Shown here in pieces: positions 1-10,100 of a stretch of 31,971 nt of DNA. Position 1 is the first letter of the stretch; the number at the start of each line of letters is the position of its first letter. Source of the DNA: JBEBSD01 sp040394475 (GTDB lineage: Bacteria > Bacteroidota > Bacteroidia > Cytophagales > Spirosomataceae); contig JBEBSD010000067.1 in assembly GCA_040394475.1 (NCBI GenBank), forward strand, positions 1 to 31,971. Direction: 5' to 3'. The notes below the pieces were generated by a model. It was given only the letters and a program-made list of their open reading frames with translations. It made no database searches and was not told the DNA's origin. The translations under genes and the position numbers were made by a program.

Positions 1-42
1 ATCCAATGTTTGTTGAAATTTATTATCTCCGCAAAGATATGA

Positions 43-218
43 GACGAGGGAGAGCGGGCAGGTTCGTGAACGGCTTTCTTAATCACGCAGGTCTGGAGAC
101 CTGCTTTCACCCTCCGCTCGTCTGGACGAGGGAGAGCGGGCAGGTTCGTGAACGGCTTTCTTAATCACGCAGGTCTGAGACCTGCTTTCGCTCCTCCGCT
201 CGTCTGGAGACGAGGGAG
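43..218. repeat. Tandem palindromic repeat, about 2.1 copies of an 82-84 bp unit
   Basis: Positions 43-95 and 125-177 are identical over 53 bp, and a third partial copy begins at 209, giving periods of 82 and 84 bp. Each unit contains three short inverted repeats: GTTC-GT-GAAC (62-71 and 144-153), GCAGGTCT/AGACCTGC (87-104 with a 2-nt loop and 169-185 with a 1-nt loop), and CTCGTC/GACGAG (117-130), extended to CTCGTCT/AGACGAG at 199-214. The last two hairpins share the core GTCTggAGAC. The array begins about 13 bp beyond the stop codon of the last PUL 1 gene and carries no T-run, so it does not look like a simple terminator. Positions 1-42 show nothing I can name. Confidence 0.85.
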
Positions 219-231
219 AACAGTTTTTCCG

Positions 232-2709
232 TTACTGATAAAGCAGCCAGGCCGTAGCCTGACAGCCTGTATCGCTGCGGAAACGGATCCAGCGCGATTG
301 GAAATCGTCCGGAAATTGAAACTTGAATGTTTCCCCTGGCTTTACCGTGACGGTCTTGTAGGAGATCCATGGCCCATGCCCGACAGGTTCTGTTTCGATG
401 GTAAACGTTACTGTATTTTTTGAATCGTGCGACAATTCAAGGGAACGTTTGTCGTAAAAACCGATGAGATACGGGTCTGAAGGGGTATTCTTTTTAACCT
501 CGCTGTTTTTCCATGGCCCGCCTGTTCCAACGGGTTTGCCCAATTGCCAGAGATCGTCAATGGCGCCTACCCACACTGCTGCATTGCCGTCGGCCGACCG
601 GATAATGTGTTTGTTGCTGACTTTATCGGGATGGATCCCCGTCATCACCAGCAAGCCGCGGTACGACGCATAATCGTGGATGCTTAGCTCGTGAGATGCA
701 ACTGGCCTTATCTTCGCATACCCATCCGCATTTTCTGCAGGCAGCTCATAAAAGGTTCCGTGGGCGTTGAAGAGGTCTCTTTCTGTGGCCACTTCGCGGC
801 AGATCCGAGTAGCGGCATTCCGGGTTAGTTGTGAAAACTGCTCGTTTCCTTTGGGGAGCCGCCACCTTCTGCCGTTGTCGTCTACCACCAGCACGGAAGC
901 CTCGTCAATGACGATGGCATTGTCGGGAACGGCAAACTTCTGTGCGATAAACCCGGCCATCTCCGGATCCTCTTTTTTGACGAGCGCCATGTGTTCATCC
1001 AGTTCATAGTAAGCACCCGACTTAAATACCGATTGGTCCAGTTTTCCGGCCAAAATGCCTAAGGCGCGGCGGTCATCACCCAATCCGTACAATAATCCAG
1101 CCGTAAGCTGCTGATCGGCTACTGTTCCGATCCCATTGAAAAGTGCTGACTCCTTCGAATAAAAACGTCCCCGGTCGGAATAGGTCAGGTGTACGGTGGC
1201 GCGGGTTGCCTGTTTAACGGTAACCCGGATCCACTCGCCGGTCTGTTCGGGGCCAAATGACACGGCTTCACCTGAGCCTCCTGCGATCTCCTGCTGCATC
1301 AGTTCCGTCCAGGCGCCGGTTCCGTTCCGGTCGATTTCAAAAACAAAGGTTGCCGCTGCCTTCCCCTCGTTTTTAATCCACGCCATTTTATGGCTCCAGC
1401 CGGCAAACAGGAAGGGTTCCGATGGTTCATTGGCTTTTACTTCTTCAGAAAGCCAAAGTGCCCCTTCAGCGGTGTTGGGCCCCAGCTCATCGGGTTTCGA
1501 AAGAGAAGTAAACCATAGATTGGAGTTGGATTGCCCGGGACCTTCAATTCCACCCTTAGCCTTCCGCTTATTTAAAAACTCCTTTTGGGCCGAATCATCA
1601 CAGCCGAAAACAAGCTGGTCCTGCCACCGGGTATAGTCGCCGATCACTTTCAGGTAAGCCGATCGGGGACGGATACCAGCGCTATTGGAAGAAGCGAACG
1701 TGCCGGGAAATTTCCAGAACATCCCGTGCATGGTCATCAGGTAATCCGGGTTTTCAGGCGTTCCCACATCCCTGATCCGGGGCCATTCGGTATTCCATCC
1801 ATGTGCGCCATCGTAGCTGTGACTCGCTTTGGGTAATCGGTAAAAAGTCCATTTCTGATGGTCCCGAACCCCGAGCAACACCGATTTATGATCCCAGCCG
1901 GTAGCCCATATCGGATCGGTTTCAGGGTTTTTATTCCCGTAGATTCCCCCGGGGCCAGTGACTTCCACAAACTGGTTTCTGCGTACGGTTTTCCAGGTTT
2001 TGCCGTCCCATTCTGAAAGTGAGCCCGATTCGATATCGAACTGCGTTTCCGCCAGCTTGGTTTTTTCGCCGTTATTTGAATACACCAGCACGCCTTGCCC
2101 GGAATATAAGCCCTTGCCATGGGCGCCGTCCAGCGCTGCCAGCGGCTGACCGGAAGGGTTTCCTTTCTCGTTTTTAGTAGTAACGTTAAGGTCCTCGTAA
2201 TACAGATGCGGAGCAAGTGTCTGGACATCCACATCGTAAAAGCCCTCTTCCATCGTCCCGAAGTATATTTTATTGGCCGGGTCGGTCAAATGCCGTGCAT
2301 TGGCTGTGTGCCTGCCGGGCATGGCAGTATAAGGGATCGTCCTGACCTCACCATTGTCTTTAATCGCGTAAGGACCAATAAAAAGCTGCTTACTTTCAGG
2401 GTGAATCATCCGGTTGGCCGGGGTTCCGCCGATGCTTTCTTCGCGGATGACCCGGTCCATGTTGTCATTGATTTCATACAGCTTATCCGACGATCCGAAA
2501 GGGTAATGTTGCCCGTACGTGACTACCCAGAGCTTATTTGCCCACGGCACTACCGCTCCCGTGCCGCATTCGCCTTCATTGTTGTACATTGCCAGATGCG
2601 GGTAAATACCACTATATCCGGGGTAGGTGATTTCGGCTTTTTGGGTTTCGGAACAGGATGAACTAACCAGGATACCAGCCAGGACCTGGCTTAAGATTTT
2701 TAGTTTCAT
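232..2709 (-). CDS. Exported protein of unknown function, internally duplicated (paralog 1)
   Basis: I do not recognise a named family. The 825-residue protein starts with a signal peptide and a loose lipobox (VSSSC, Cys19), so it is probably a lipoprotein. Residues about 33-175 are very similar to the next gene (for example SGIYPHL, GAVVPWA, LYEIND, ESIGGT, ANRMIH, DPANK). The rest contains two related modules, about 274-510 and 604-825. Each runs SVL...RLPK, HGxF...P, I(R)P, LW, PS-P-L, then a Trp-rich end with WIR. Motifs such as WDGKTW suggest beta-propeller-like blades, but that is inference. It is the last gene of PUL 1, 178 bp beyond its paralog. The position behind susCD suggests a glycan-active enzyme or a surface glycan-binding protein. 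ATG start at 2709. Confidence 0.85.
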   Translation of the reverse strand: MKLKILSQVLAGILVSSSCSETQKAEITYPGYSGIYPHLAMYNNEGECGTGAVVPWANKLWVVTYGQHYPFGSSDKLYEINDNMDRVIREESIGGTPANRMIHPESKQLFIGPYAIKDNGEVRTIPYTAMPGRHTANARHLTDPANKIYFGTMEEGFYDVDVQTLAPHLYYEDLNVTTKNEKGNPSGQPLAALDGAHGKGLYSGQGVLVYSNNGEKTKLAETQFDIESGSLSEWDGKTWKTVRRNQFVEVTGPGGIYGNKNPETDPIWATGWDHKSVLLGVRDHQKWTFYRLPKASHSYDGAHGWNTEWPRIRDVGTPENPDYLMTMHGMFWKFPGTFASSNSAGIRPRSAYLKVIGDYTRWQDQLVFGCDDSAQKEFLNKRKAKGGIEGPGQSNSNLWFTSLSKPDELGPNTAEGALWLSEEVKANEPSEPFLFAGWSHKMAWIKNEGKAAATFVFEIDRNGTGAWTELMQQEIAGGSGEAVSFGPEQTGEWIRVTVKQATRATVHLTYSDRGRFYSKESALFNGIGTVADQQLTAGLLYGLGDDRRALGILAGKLDQSVFKSGAYYELDEHMALVKKEDPEMAGFIAQKFAVPDNAIVIDEASVLVVDDNGRRWRLPKGNEQFSQLTRNAATRICREVATERDLFNAHGTFYELPAENADGYAKIRPVASHELSIHDYASYRGLLVMTGIHPDKVSNKHIIRSADGNAAVWVGAIDDLWQLGKPVGTGGPWKNSEVKKNTPSDPYLIGFYDKRSLELSHDSKNTVTFTIETEPVGHGPWISYKTVTVKPGETFKFQFPDDFQSRWIRFRSDTGCQATAWLLYQ

Positions 2710-2793
2710 ATGAATTTGACTTTTTTGTGTTTTCGTTTTTTTGTTGTTTTCCGGAAATCCGTTTCATGTCGTCGTTCGCAAGCTGCAGCCCGG

Positions 2794-2856
2794 CCGATTT
2801 CAGATAGCCAATTTCTGATAGCTGATTTCTGATAGCCGATAGCCGATTTCTGATCA
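2794..2856. repeat. 14-bp direct repeats between the two paralogs
   Basis: Units CCGATTTCAGATAG (2794-2807), CCAATTTCTGATAG (2808-2821) and CTGATTTCTGATAG (2822-2835) are followed by a half unit CCGATAG (2836-2842) and a final CCGATTTCTGATCA (2843-2856). They lie in the 178-bp gap (2710-2887) between the two paralogous genes. This looks like a simple-sequence expansion rather than an operator. Nothing else in the gap stands out except T-rich sequence just upstream of the downstream gene. Confidence 0.85.
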
Positions 2857-2887
2857 CTCACAACGCCACAGACACAAGTCCGTAATT

Positions 2888-5314
2888 TCAATTATATACT
2901 AACCGAGCGGTTGCTTTGCATTTCTGATCAGCGGAGAACCGTATCCAATGGGCGTGGTACCCCTCCGGAAACTCATAGCGGAAGGTTTCGCCGGGCTTCA
3001 CTTCGATTGTTTTAAAAATAACCCAGTTATCAGTGGCCGCTATATCCATCTCTATGGTGAACCGCACAACGCCGGTTGCATCATGGGAAAGGGATAGCGA
3101 TTTAGTTTCATACCCCAGCATCAGGTAAGGATCCGAAGGGACTTGCGCATCAACGGGTGAATGGTACCAGGGACCGCCGGTTCCTCTCGGTTTTCCGAAC
3201 CGCCACAAGTCGTCAATCGCACCAAACCACAGGCCCGTTTTTTTGTCTGTACTCGCGAAATAATGTCCGTCGTCGGTCGCGTTTTTCAGGTTTCCTGAAA
3301 TGACCATTAATCCTCTCCAAGAACAAAAATCAGCAATAAACCGGTTGTGTGTCGTGATCGGCTTTATTTTTGATAATCCGCCAGCATAGTCACGCGGCAG
3401 CTCATAAAAAGTCCCGAAACTATTTAAAAGACTTCTTTCCGTAACAACTTCCCGGATCCCCCGCAGCATATCGACCGGATACTTTTCGGAAAAATCAGAA
3501 GAACCCTTAGGTAACCTGAAGCGGTTTCCGTTTTTATCCGTCATGATTACGGAAGCGCTGTCCACTGCAAAATCCGGCTGGCGGATATGCAGTTTATCTG
3601 TAAGAAGTGCTTTGATGCTGTCATTTTTCACCGGGTGGATACGGAGATTTCCGTCTACTTCATAATAGCCGATGTCCTGCACGGAACCATCGGGTTTTGT
3701 CTCGCGTGCAATAAATTGAAGGTTTAGCTCGTCTGTCGTCCCCGGTCGGATCCATCCGTGCGTAATGGGCTGGTGACCAGCCGGCAGGGTGGGTACAGAC
3801 TGAAAAATTGCAGTTTTACCGGGAAGATGCTCTTTTTGAGACAGCATGAAATAAGCGGTCGCTTTTTCAAGATCAGCATCGGTCCTGACACGTACCCAGG
3901 TTGTTTCAAATCCATCAGGAAAAATGTGATATGCATATCCCGGGGCAGCAACCGTCAGTTCCCGGTAGGTTGTCCACTGATTAGTACCCTTCGGATCAAC
4001 TTCAACAGTAAACGTGACAGGGCGGTCGGCATCATGTGAAAGATGAAGGATCCTGCTTTGAAATCCGGCCAGCAGGAATGGCGCCGACGGTGTGTTCTTT
4101 CGGACCGGCTCATTGATCCAGACACCGCCAAATCCATTTTTTGGCCCTAGCTGTTTCATTTCTTCCGGCTTTAAAAACCACAAATTAGAGTGCGTTGCCT
4201 TTTCCACGAACGGGTTGCCAAACGTCGAAGCATCATCCGTTCCAAAAACAATACGGTCCTTCCACCAGGCAAAATCACCTATGATTTTCAGGTAGCTCGC
4301 AACAGGTTCGATGCCTTTTGTGTTTTCAGAAGAAAATGTTCCCGGGAATTTCCAGAACATCCCGTGCATGGTCATCAGGTAGCCTTCCTTCCCGATTTCC
4401 CGGATACGCGGCCATTCTGTGTTAAAGCCATTGATTCCGTCGTACGTGAAACTGTTTTTGGGTAACCTGTATTCCGACCATTGCTGCTTATCCAATACCC
4501 TCAGCACGACGGAGCGGTGATCCCAGCCAGTTGCCCAGATCGGGTCGGTCGTTTTCTTATTTCCGTAAATCCCTCCGGGGCCGGTTACTTCCACATACTG
4601 TTTTCTATCAATTTCCTTCCAGGATTTGCCGTCCCATTCTGCCAGAACCCCTGTTCCGTTCGGTTCCTGTGAATAATCCAGAATCCCGTTATGGGAAACA
4701 ATCAATTTCCCCTGCCCGCTATACGCGCCTTTTCCATGACTCCCGAAAAGGTGTGGCCGGTCGATGGTGCCGGTCGTTTTGCGCATCGCTGATCCGTCTT
4801 CAAATAGCGTTTTGACTTCAAGTGTATGTACGTTCACTTCATACAGACCTTCTTCCATCGCGTAGAAATAGACCTTATTGGCCGGGTCCCCGGGGTGCCG
4901 GGCCACACCTGTCAAACGTCCGGGCATCTTGTCTGCGGCAATCGAACGAATAGCTCCTTTTTTGTCAATAAAGTAGGGGCCTATTATTAATTGTCCGGAT
5001 TCGGTGTGAATCATCCGGTTGGCGTGTGTGCCGCCAATGCTTTCAGGACGCACCTGGTAGCTGATGTCGTCATTGATCTCATACAGTTTATCTTCCCCGT
5101 TAAAAGGATCACTGGCTGTATAGGTAATAGCCCAGAGCTTCCCCGCCCATGGCACCACCGCGCCAACACCCGCTTCCCGGTTGGTAAGGTTGTACATTTT
5201 AAGGTGCGGGTAAATACCACTGATCTGCAGGGGATTTTTCGAAGGAGGCGGCTGTGCTGCCAGATCGGGTTGTGAAAAGAAAAAAAACAAAAAAAGAAAA
5301 TAGGAATAATTCAT
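2888..5314 (-). CDS. Exported protein of unknown function, internally duplicated (paralog 2)
   Basis: This 808-residue protein is a full-length paralog of its downstream neighbour. It has an N-terminal signal peptide (Phe-rich core, likely cleavage after LAA, residues 18-20) and no lipobox Cys, so it is probably soluble or periplasmic, unlike paralog 1. Shared blocks include SGIYPHL, GAVVPWA, DKLYEIND, ESIGGT, ANRMIH, VEVTGPGGIYGNK, ATGWDH and TMHGMFWKFPGTF. The internal duplication is also present, at about 268-494 and 588-808, with each copy ending in a W-(V/I)-R segment. I chose ATG 5314 because the longer reading frame at 5323 begins with TTG and the signal peptide is complete without those three residues. 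It follows susD by 115 bp containing a strong hairpin. Function is unknown; the PUL context suggests glycan degradation or binding. Confidence 0.85.
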   Translation of the reverse strand: MNYSYFLFLFFFFSQPDLAAQPPPSKNPLQISGIYPHLKMYNLTNREAGVGAVVPWAGKLWAITYTASDPFNGEDKLYEINDDISYQVRPESIGGTHANRMIHTESGQLIIGPYFIDKKGAIRSIAADKMPGRLTGVARHPGDPANKVYFYAMEEGLYEVNVHTLEVKTLFEDGSAMRKTTGTIDRPHLFGSHGKGAYSGQGKLIVSHNGILDYSQEPNGTGVLAEWDGKSWKEIDRKQYVEVTGPGGIYGNKKTTDPIWATGWDHRSVVLRVLDKQQWSEYRLPKNSFTYDGINGFNTEWPRIREIGKEGYLMTMHGMFWKFPGTFSSENTKGIEPVASYLKIIGDFAWWKDRIVFGTDDASTFGNPFVEKATHSNLWFLKPEEMKQLGPKNGFGGVWINEPVRKNTPSAPFLLAGFQSRILHLSHDADRPVTFTVEVDPKGTNQWTTYRELTVAAPGYAYHIFPDGFETTWVRVRTDADLEKATAYFMLSQKEHLPGKTAIFQSVPTLPAGHQPITHGWIRPGTTDELNLQFIARETKPDGSVQDIGYYEVDGNLRIHPVKNDSIKALLTDKLHIRQPDFAVDSASVIMTDKNGNRFRLPKGSSDFSEKYPVDMLRGIREVVTERSLLNSFGTFYELPRDYAGGLSKIKPITTHNRFIADFCSWRGLMVISGNLKNATDDGHYFASTDKKTGLWFGAIDDLWRFGKPRGTGGPWYHSPVDAQVPSDPYLMLGYETKSLSLSHDATGVVRFTIEMDIAATDNWVIFKTIEVKPGETFRYEFPEGYHAHWIRFSADQKCKATARLVYN

Positions 5315-5383
5315 GATGTTCAAGGTTATACGTACTTATAGCAGACAACAGATGTCCCTGTCGCCGGCTTCCTGATCGGAGTA

Positions 5384-5420
5384 CAGGGATAAAGACAACA
5401 GCAATATGCCTTTATCCCTG
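5384..5420. promoter_or_regulatory. Perfect 11-bp inverted repeat after susD (intercistronic hairpin)
   Basis: CAGGGATAAAG (5384-5394) pairs perfectly with CTTTATCCCTG (5410-5420) across a 15-nt loop. On the minus strand it begins about 10 nt after the SusD stop codon. No T-run follows, so it is more likely a transcript-stabilising or attenuating element than a full terminator. Stem-loops between susCD and distal PUL genes can set different transcript levels; that role here is inference. Confidence 0.7.
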
Positions 5421-5429
5421 GATCCTTCC

Positions 5430-7118
5430 TTAATAATTAGGGTTCTGTTTTAGCCCGCTGGTAAGTACTTCCTTGGACGGAATCGGCCAGAGGTACTGAC
5501 GACTGGCGTCAAATTTCCGGAGATTTACCTGGTTAACCAGACCTTTGCTGTACATGGAACTGAAGTCGACTACACCGTCATCATCAATTTGGGGCGTTTC
5601 CGGAAAGAACCATAGTCCCTTTTCAACAACTTTCGTACGGAGATCAGCCGGATCCAACATGCCATAATTGGGTGTGTTCAATGCTTTTTCCGCTAATTTC
5701 CACCGGATCAGGTCCATATACCGGATGTTTTCCAGGGCAAACTCCATTCTTCTTTCCGACCGGATGATTTTTCGGAGCTGCGCCGGATCGGTTGTAGTCA
5801 CAGCCGGATAACGATCCTTTGCCGTAGGCTCGACACCGTAGGCCCTTGCCCGCACCTGATTAATGGCGTCTGCGACCGATTGATCGATCTCTCCCATCTC
5901 GATTTTGGCTTCTGCGTACATCAGCAGGACATCGGCGTACCGGAGAATGATTTTATCGGATTCGATTTGCCAGGAATTCAGCAGCCAGTCAGCGGCAACC
6001 CCTTTTTTCCATATCAACCCGTTGAAAGAGGCAAATTGAGCGATGGTTCTTGTATCCTTATTTTCCACATACGCATTTGTTGCAAAATTTCTGACCGTAA
6101 CAGAATCCGGATGGGGCTGGTACATGAAATTAAGGTGCGGTGTCTGAAATTCGACAATGCTTGCCGTGCACCGCGGGTCCCTGTTTTTGAAGGGGTTTCG
6201 GGGATCAAATAGGGGTGATTCGTCAATCGGAAGTCCATCCGTACAAAGGTAAGCGCAGAACAGGTCCCAGGTAGGGTTCTTGGCACCCCATCCGCCGGCA
6301 TTTCGTGGAATGTAATCCTGGAGCCCTCCTAACGCAACGCCAAGTGAAATGGAACGCGGTAAGCCAAAGACTGTTTCAACCGAATTCTTAGTCGTGGTCA
6401 AGAAGAGATTTCCATAATTCGGATACAAGCTGTAAGTCCCAAGGTCTATGCAAGCCTTAGCAGCTGTACGGGCCGTATTCCAGTCTTCCATTTGCAGGGC
6501 GATTCTTGCCTTCATGGCATAAGCGGCACCTGCTGTAGCCTTTTTGAGTTCTGTTGTGCTATAAGACGTTTTCAGATTAGCTGCGGCAAAATCGAAATCC
6601 TCGTAAATCTTTTGCAATACCACCTGCCTGTCGGATTGCTCCATACCCAGCGCTTCTTCTATGTCAAGGGTTTTCTCGGTATAAACGATGTTTCCGAAAT
6701 GGGACAAAAGCCGGGAATACTGACAAGCTCGTACAAACCGGGCTTCGCCTTCATACTGATTCAGTTGCTGTTCCGTCAGGGCGCCGGCAGCCCTGACGAG
6801 ACTTTCGATCACATTATTGGCCCGTGCAATGGCTTTATAGGTGTTGGACCACCAGGTCAGGATGAAGCCGGTTTCTCCGTTGAGCGTGGCGTCAATAACA
6901 GGTGTCGTGGTGTTCCGGTACATCAGGTCGTCTGTCCAGTCGTCGTTATCGACCATCCAAAACGCATCTTTATACAGGCCGTTCAACGACATTTCAATTT
7001 CTTCCTTATTGGAATTCCAGGTTTCGCTGGAGCCGTCAGAAAGCGGGTTCAGGTCGAGAGTCCCACAGGAAACCAATGCAACAATTCCAAAGCAGCTGAT
7101 TAATAAGTTCATTTTCAT
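5430..7118 (-). CDS. susD: SusD/RagB-family outer-membrane glycan-binding lipoprotein (PUL 1)
   Basis: A SusD-like lipoprotein of 562 residues, the lid and ligand-capturing partner of the SusC transporter at the outer membrane. The signal peptide ends in a lipobox, ALVSC, with Cys18 as the lipidation site. The N-terminal TPR-like region contains the typical segment from YKAIARANN to GEARFVRACQY. The C-terminal RagB/SusD region contains RYADVLLMYAEAK followed by INQVRARAYG, and then SERRMEFALENIRYMDLIRW, which are hallmark family motifs. It starts 12 bp after susC and is clearly cotranscribed with it. Length is normal for the family. The glycan bound cannot be told from sequence. Confidence 0.96.
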   Translation of the reverse strand: MKMNLLISCFGIVALVSCGTLDLNPLSDGSSETWNSNKEEIEMSLNGLYKDAFWMVDNDDWTDDLMYRNTTTPVIDATLNGETGFILTWWSNTYKAIARANNVIESLVRAAGALTEQQLNQYEGEARFVRACQYSRLLSHFGNIVYTEKTLDIEEALGMEQSDRQVVLQKIYEDFDFAAANLKTSYSTTELKKATAGAAYAMKARIALQMEDWNTARTAAKACIDLGTYSLYPNYGNLFLTTTKNSVETVFGLPRSISLGVALGGLQDYIPRNAGGWGAKNPTWDLFCAYLCTDGLPIDESPLFDPRNPFKNRDPRCTASIVEFQTPHLNFMYQPHPDSVTVRNFATNAYVENKDTRTIAQFASFNGLIWKKGVAADWLLNSWQIESDKIILRYADVLLMYAEAKIEMGEIDQSVADAINQVRARAYGVEPTAKDRYPAVTTTDPAQLRKIIRSERRMEFALENIRYMDLIRWKLAEKALNTPNYGMLDPADLRTKVVEKGLWFFPETPQIDDDGVVDFSSMYSKGLVNQVNLRKFDASRQYLWPIPSKEVLTSGLKQNPNY

Positions 7119-7130
7119 GTGTAGTCGGAT

Positions 7131-10100
7131 TTAGAATTTGACAGATGCACCTAAAACATACGTGGCCGTAATCGGGTAGGTCAGCGAACTCATTTCCGGG
7201 TCCCAGCCCTTCGGAAACTTATTCAGCGTCCACAGATCGGTGACGCTCGCATAGAGCCGCAACCCTTTTATTCGGACTTTTTCAGCCAGCAACTGGGGGA
7301 CATTATATCCCAGATTGATATTTTTTATACGCAGGTAGCGTCCGTTGATCAGCCAGTAATCGGACATCGTATAGTTATTGGAAGCCGATGTGTAGCTATA
7401 ACGCGGATACCTTGCGCCCAGGTTTTGTTCAGCGGTGTTGTAATGGCTATAGCTGTTTCCGTCCAATATCGATGCAAACGTACCCCAGTTGGACCGTAAC
7501 GGCTGGATCATATCGGCTGTAAGGCGGGAGTTTTGTTTACCGACACCCTGGACCACGAATGAAAAATCCCAGTTCTTATAGTTGAGCGTCGCATTAAAGC
7601 CGTACATCAGTCTTGGCAATGAACCACCCAGGAGAACCCGGTCATATTCCGGGGAAATTTTACCATCCGGTATCCCGTCAGGGCCACTGATGTCGCGGTA
7701 ACGGACATCACCCTCTCTCACACTGGCATTGAGTTTCGGAAGGTCTGTCACCTCCCGGGCTGTTTGAAAAAGACCTTCGGATACATAGCCGTACCACTCA
7801 TTGTATTCACTTCCCTGAATTTTGATTGAATCGCCAATAAATTCAGTGCCGCCCAGGTCGCCCATTCTGGATTTAAAATCCGACAGGTTGAAGGAAACGG
7901 AATAACCGAAATCACCGGCTTTATCCGTATAGCCTACCTGGAACTCCCAGCCCTTCGTGTGCATTTTCCCGGTATTCTGATCGGGATTATCGAAGCCTAC
8001 GTAATCCGGTATTTCCAGCGCCAGCAACATATCTTTGGTGGTCTTTACATAGTAATCGCCTGAAAACCGCAGGCGTTCGTTCAAAAAGTGCGCATCGATA
8101 CCGAAATCGGTTGACTGCGTGGTCTCCCAGGAAATATTCCGGATGGCGTACTGCCATTGCGCAGCAGCCTGAGCCGAAACGACGTTATTCCCCTGGTAAA
8201 AAAGAGAACTGTTTTCAAAGTTCAGAATCGCCTGATAGGGATAGTTCCCGATCCGTTCATTGCCCAGCGAGCCCCAGGAAGCCCTGAGTTTGAGGAAGGA
8301 AAGCCATGGTGTCCCCCCTTGCAGAAACGACTCTTCGGACAACACCCAGCCCGCAGAAAAAGACGGGAAAGACCCCCAGCGATAGTCTTTGGCAAAACGG
8401 GATGAGCCGTCGAACCGTACATTGGCCTGCAACAGGTATTTTTCTTTGTAATTGTACATTGCGCGGCCAAACCACGAACGATAGGCGTTTTCCCATGCAC
8501 TGCCACTGTTGTTGCGCAAGTCAAGCGGGCCAATATTCAGATAGGGGTAATTATTCAGAATATACTGCCCTCTTGACGCCCCCAGGTTTTCATTGAATGC
8601 GTAAAAAAATTCATATCCGCCAAGCAGGTTAAAGCTGTGATTGTGAATTTGTTTACCGTAATTAACTAAAAACTGCGCCGTGTAGCGGTAGTTGTCATTG
8701 CGATTTTCAGCAAGTGATGTTTCACTGAATCCGTTCATGTAACCGGAAATAATATTCGGATCAGTGGCAGCGGTATACGGTATTTTTGTTTTGAAGATCT
8801 TTTGCTTGTTCAGGTTGAGAAAGGGCGAAAACACACCGGAAATTTTTAATCCGTCTATCGGGGTAAAATCGAGTCCTATTTTACCGCCGATCTGATTCTT
8901 GTTAGTCCGGTCAAATCCGCCATGTTTAAGCTGAGCATAAATATTGTCTCCGTCTTTCCCTGCGCCGATACGGCCATCTGACCATTCAGCTGCATAAACC
9001 GGGGCGGCAATCCCCATCAGGTAAAACGGGCTGATGTTAGGCTGCTCATAGTTCTCCCTGCGAAAATTAATATCCACGCTGGCCGAAAGGTACTTGTTAA
9101 CCGTGATGTCGTTGTTGATCCGCGTCGTCAGACGCTCAAAATACCGGTTGTCATACAGCGCATCCGTTTTATCATAGGCCAGCGACACGCGGGTCCGGAT
9201 AAATTGCCCTGCCGCCGATAAACTCAGAAGATGGCTTTTTCGCGGGGCCGAATTTTTCATGATCAGAGACTGCCAATTGGTTATCGGGTACAAATCCGGG
9301 TTCTCCCCGTTGAGCTGCGTATAATTGTCAATCAGGTCTTTTGCGTAAATAGGATACTCATTTGAATTATTGGCGTTGTCATTCCAGCGGAGCTCATTGA
9401 CAAGTCTCATGTATCCGCCGGCATCTACATACTCGGGCATTTGCGTGGGTTTTTCCAAACCGTACTCTATACTGTAATCCATACTCAGCTGTCCCTTTTT
9501 CGCTCTTTTTGTAGTCACCAGGATCACCCCGGCCGCGGCTCTGGAGCCATAGATAGAGGCAGAAGCAGCATCTTTCAGGACCGATATACTTTCGACGTCG
9601 TTAGGATTGATCGAATTAATATCATCAATCGGGACACCGTCCAGGATAATCAGCGGATTGGAACCGGCGTCGGTAATGGTGGTAATGCCCCTGATCCGGA
9701 TATTGGCGGTAGCACCCGGTGCATTGTTCGTACGCGTAACCATTACCCCGGGCATGGTTCCCTGCAAGGCCTGGGAAATCTGGGTTGTTTTCCGTTGGGT
9801 CAGCTCATCGCCCTGTACCGACGCCACTGCTCCGGTAATATCTTTCTTTTGCTGGGTACCGTAGCCCACCACCACCACCTCTTCCAGCGCTTTGTTATCG
9901 GTCAGCAATGCTACATCAAGCGCGCTTCGTCGGTTTACAAGATGTTCCTGGGACGTATATCCTACAAATGAAAAAACGAGGATAGAATTACTGGCGTCCG
10001 GAACATTCAGGGTATAGACGCCTTCTGTGTTGGTAATGGTGCCTTGCTGGGTGCCTTTCAGTACTACGCTTACGCCCGGCAATCCTTGTCCGCTTTCATC

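Noticed and set aside
43..218. CRISPR array
   Set aside because: The long unit is repeated in tandem with no unique spacers, and there are no cas genes in the window.
2794..2856. CRISPR-like or operator array
   Set aside because: Units are 14 bp, directly abutting and degenerate, with no spacers; simple-sequence expansion explains them.
5321..5348. Internal promoter before paralog 2 (TTG, 17-bp spacer, TAACCTTG on the minus strand)
   Set aside because: The -7 box has one mismatch and would place the transcription start almost on the ATG, giving a leaderless message. Not convincing without mapping data.
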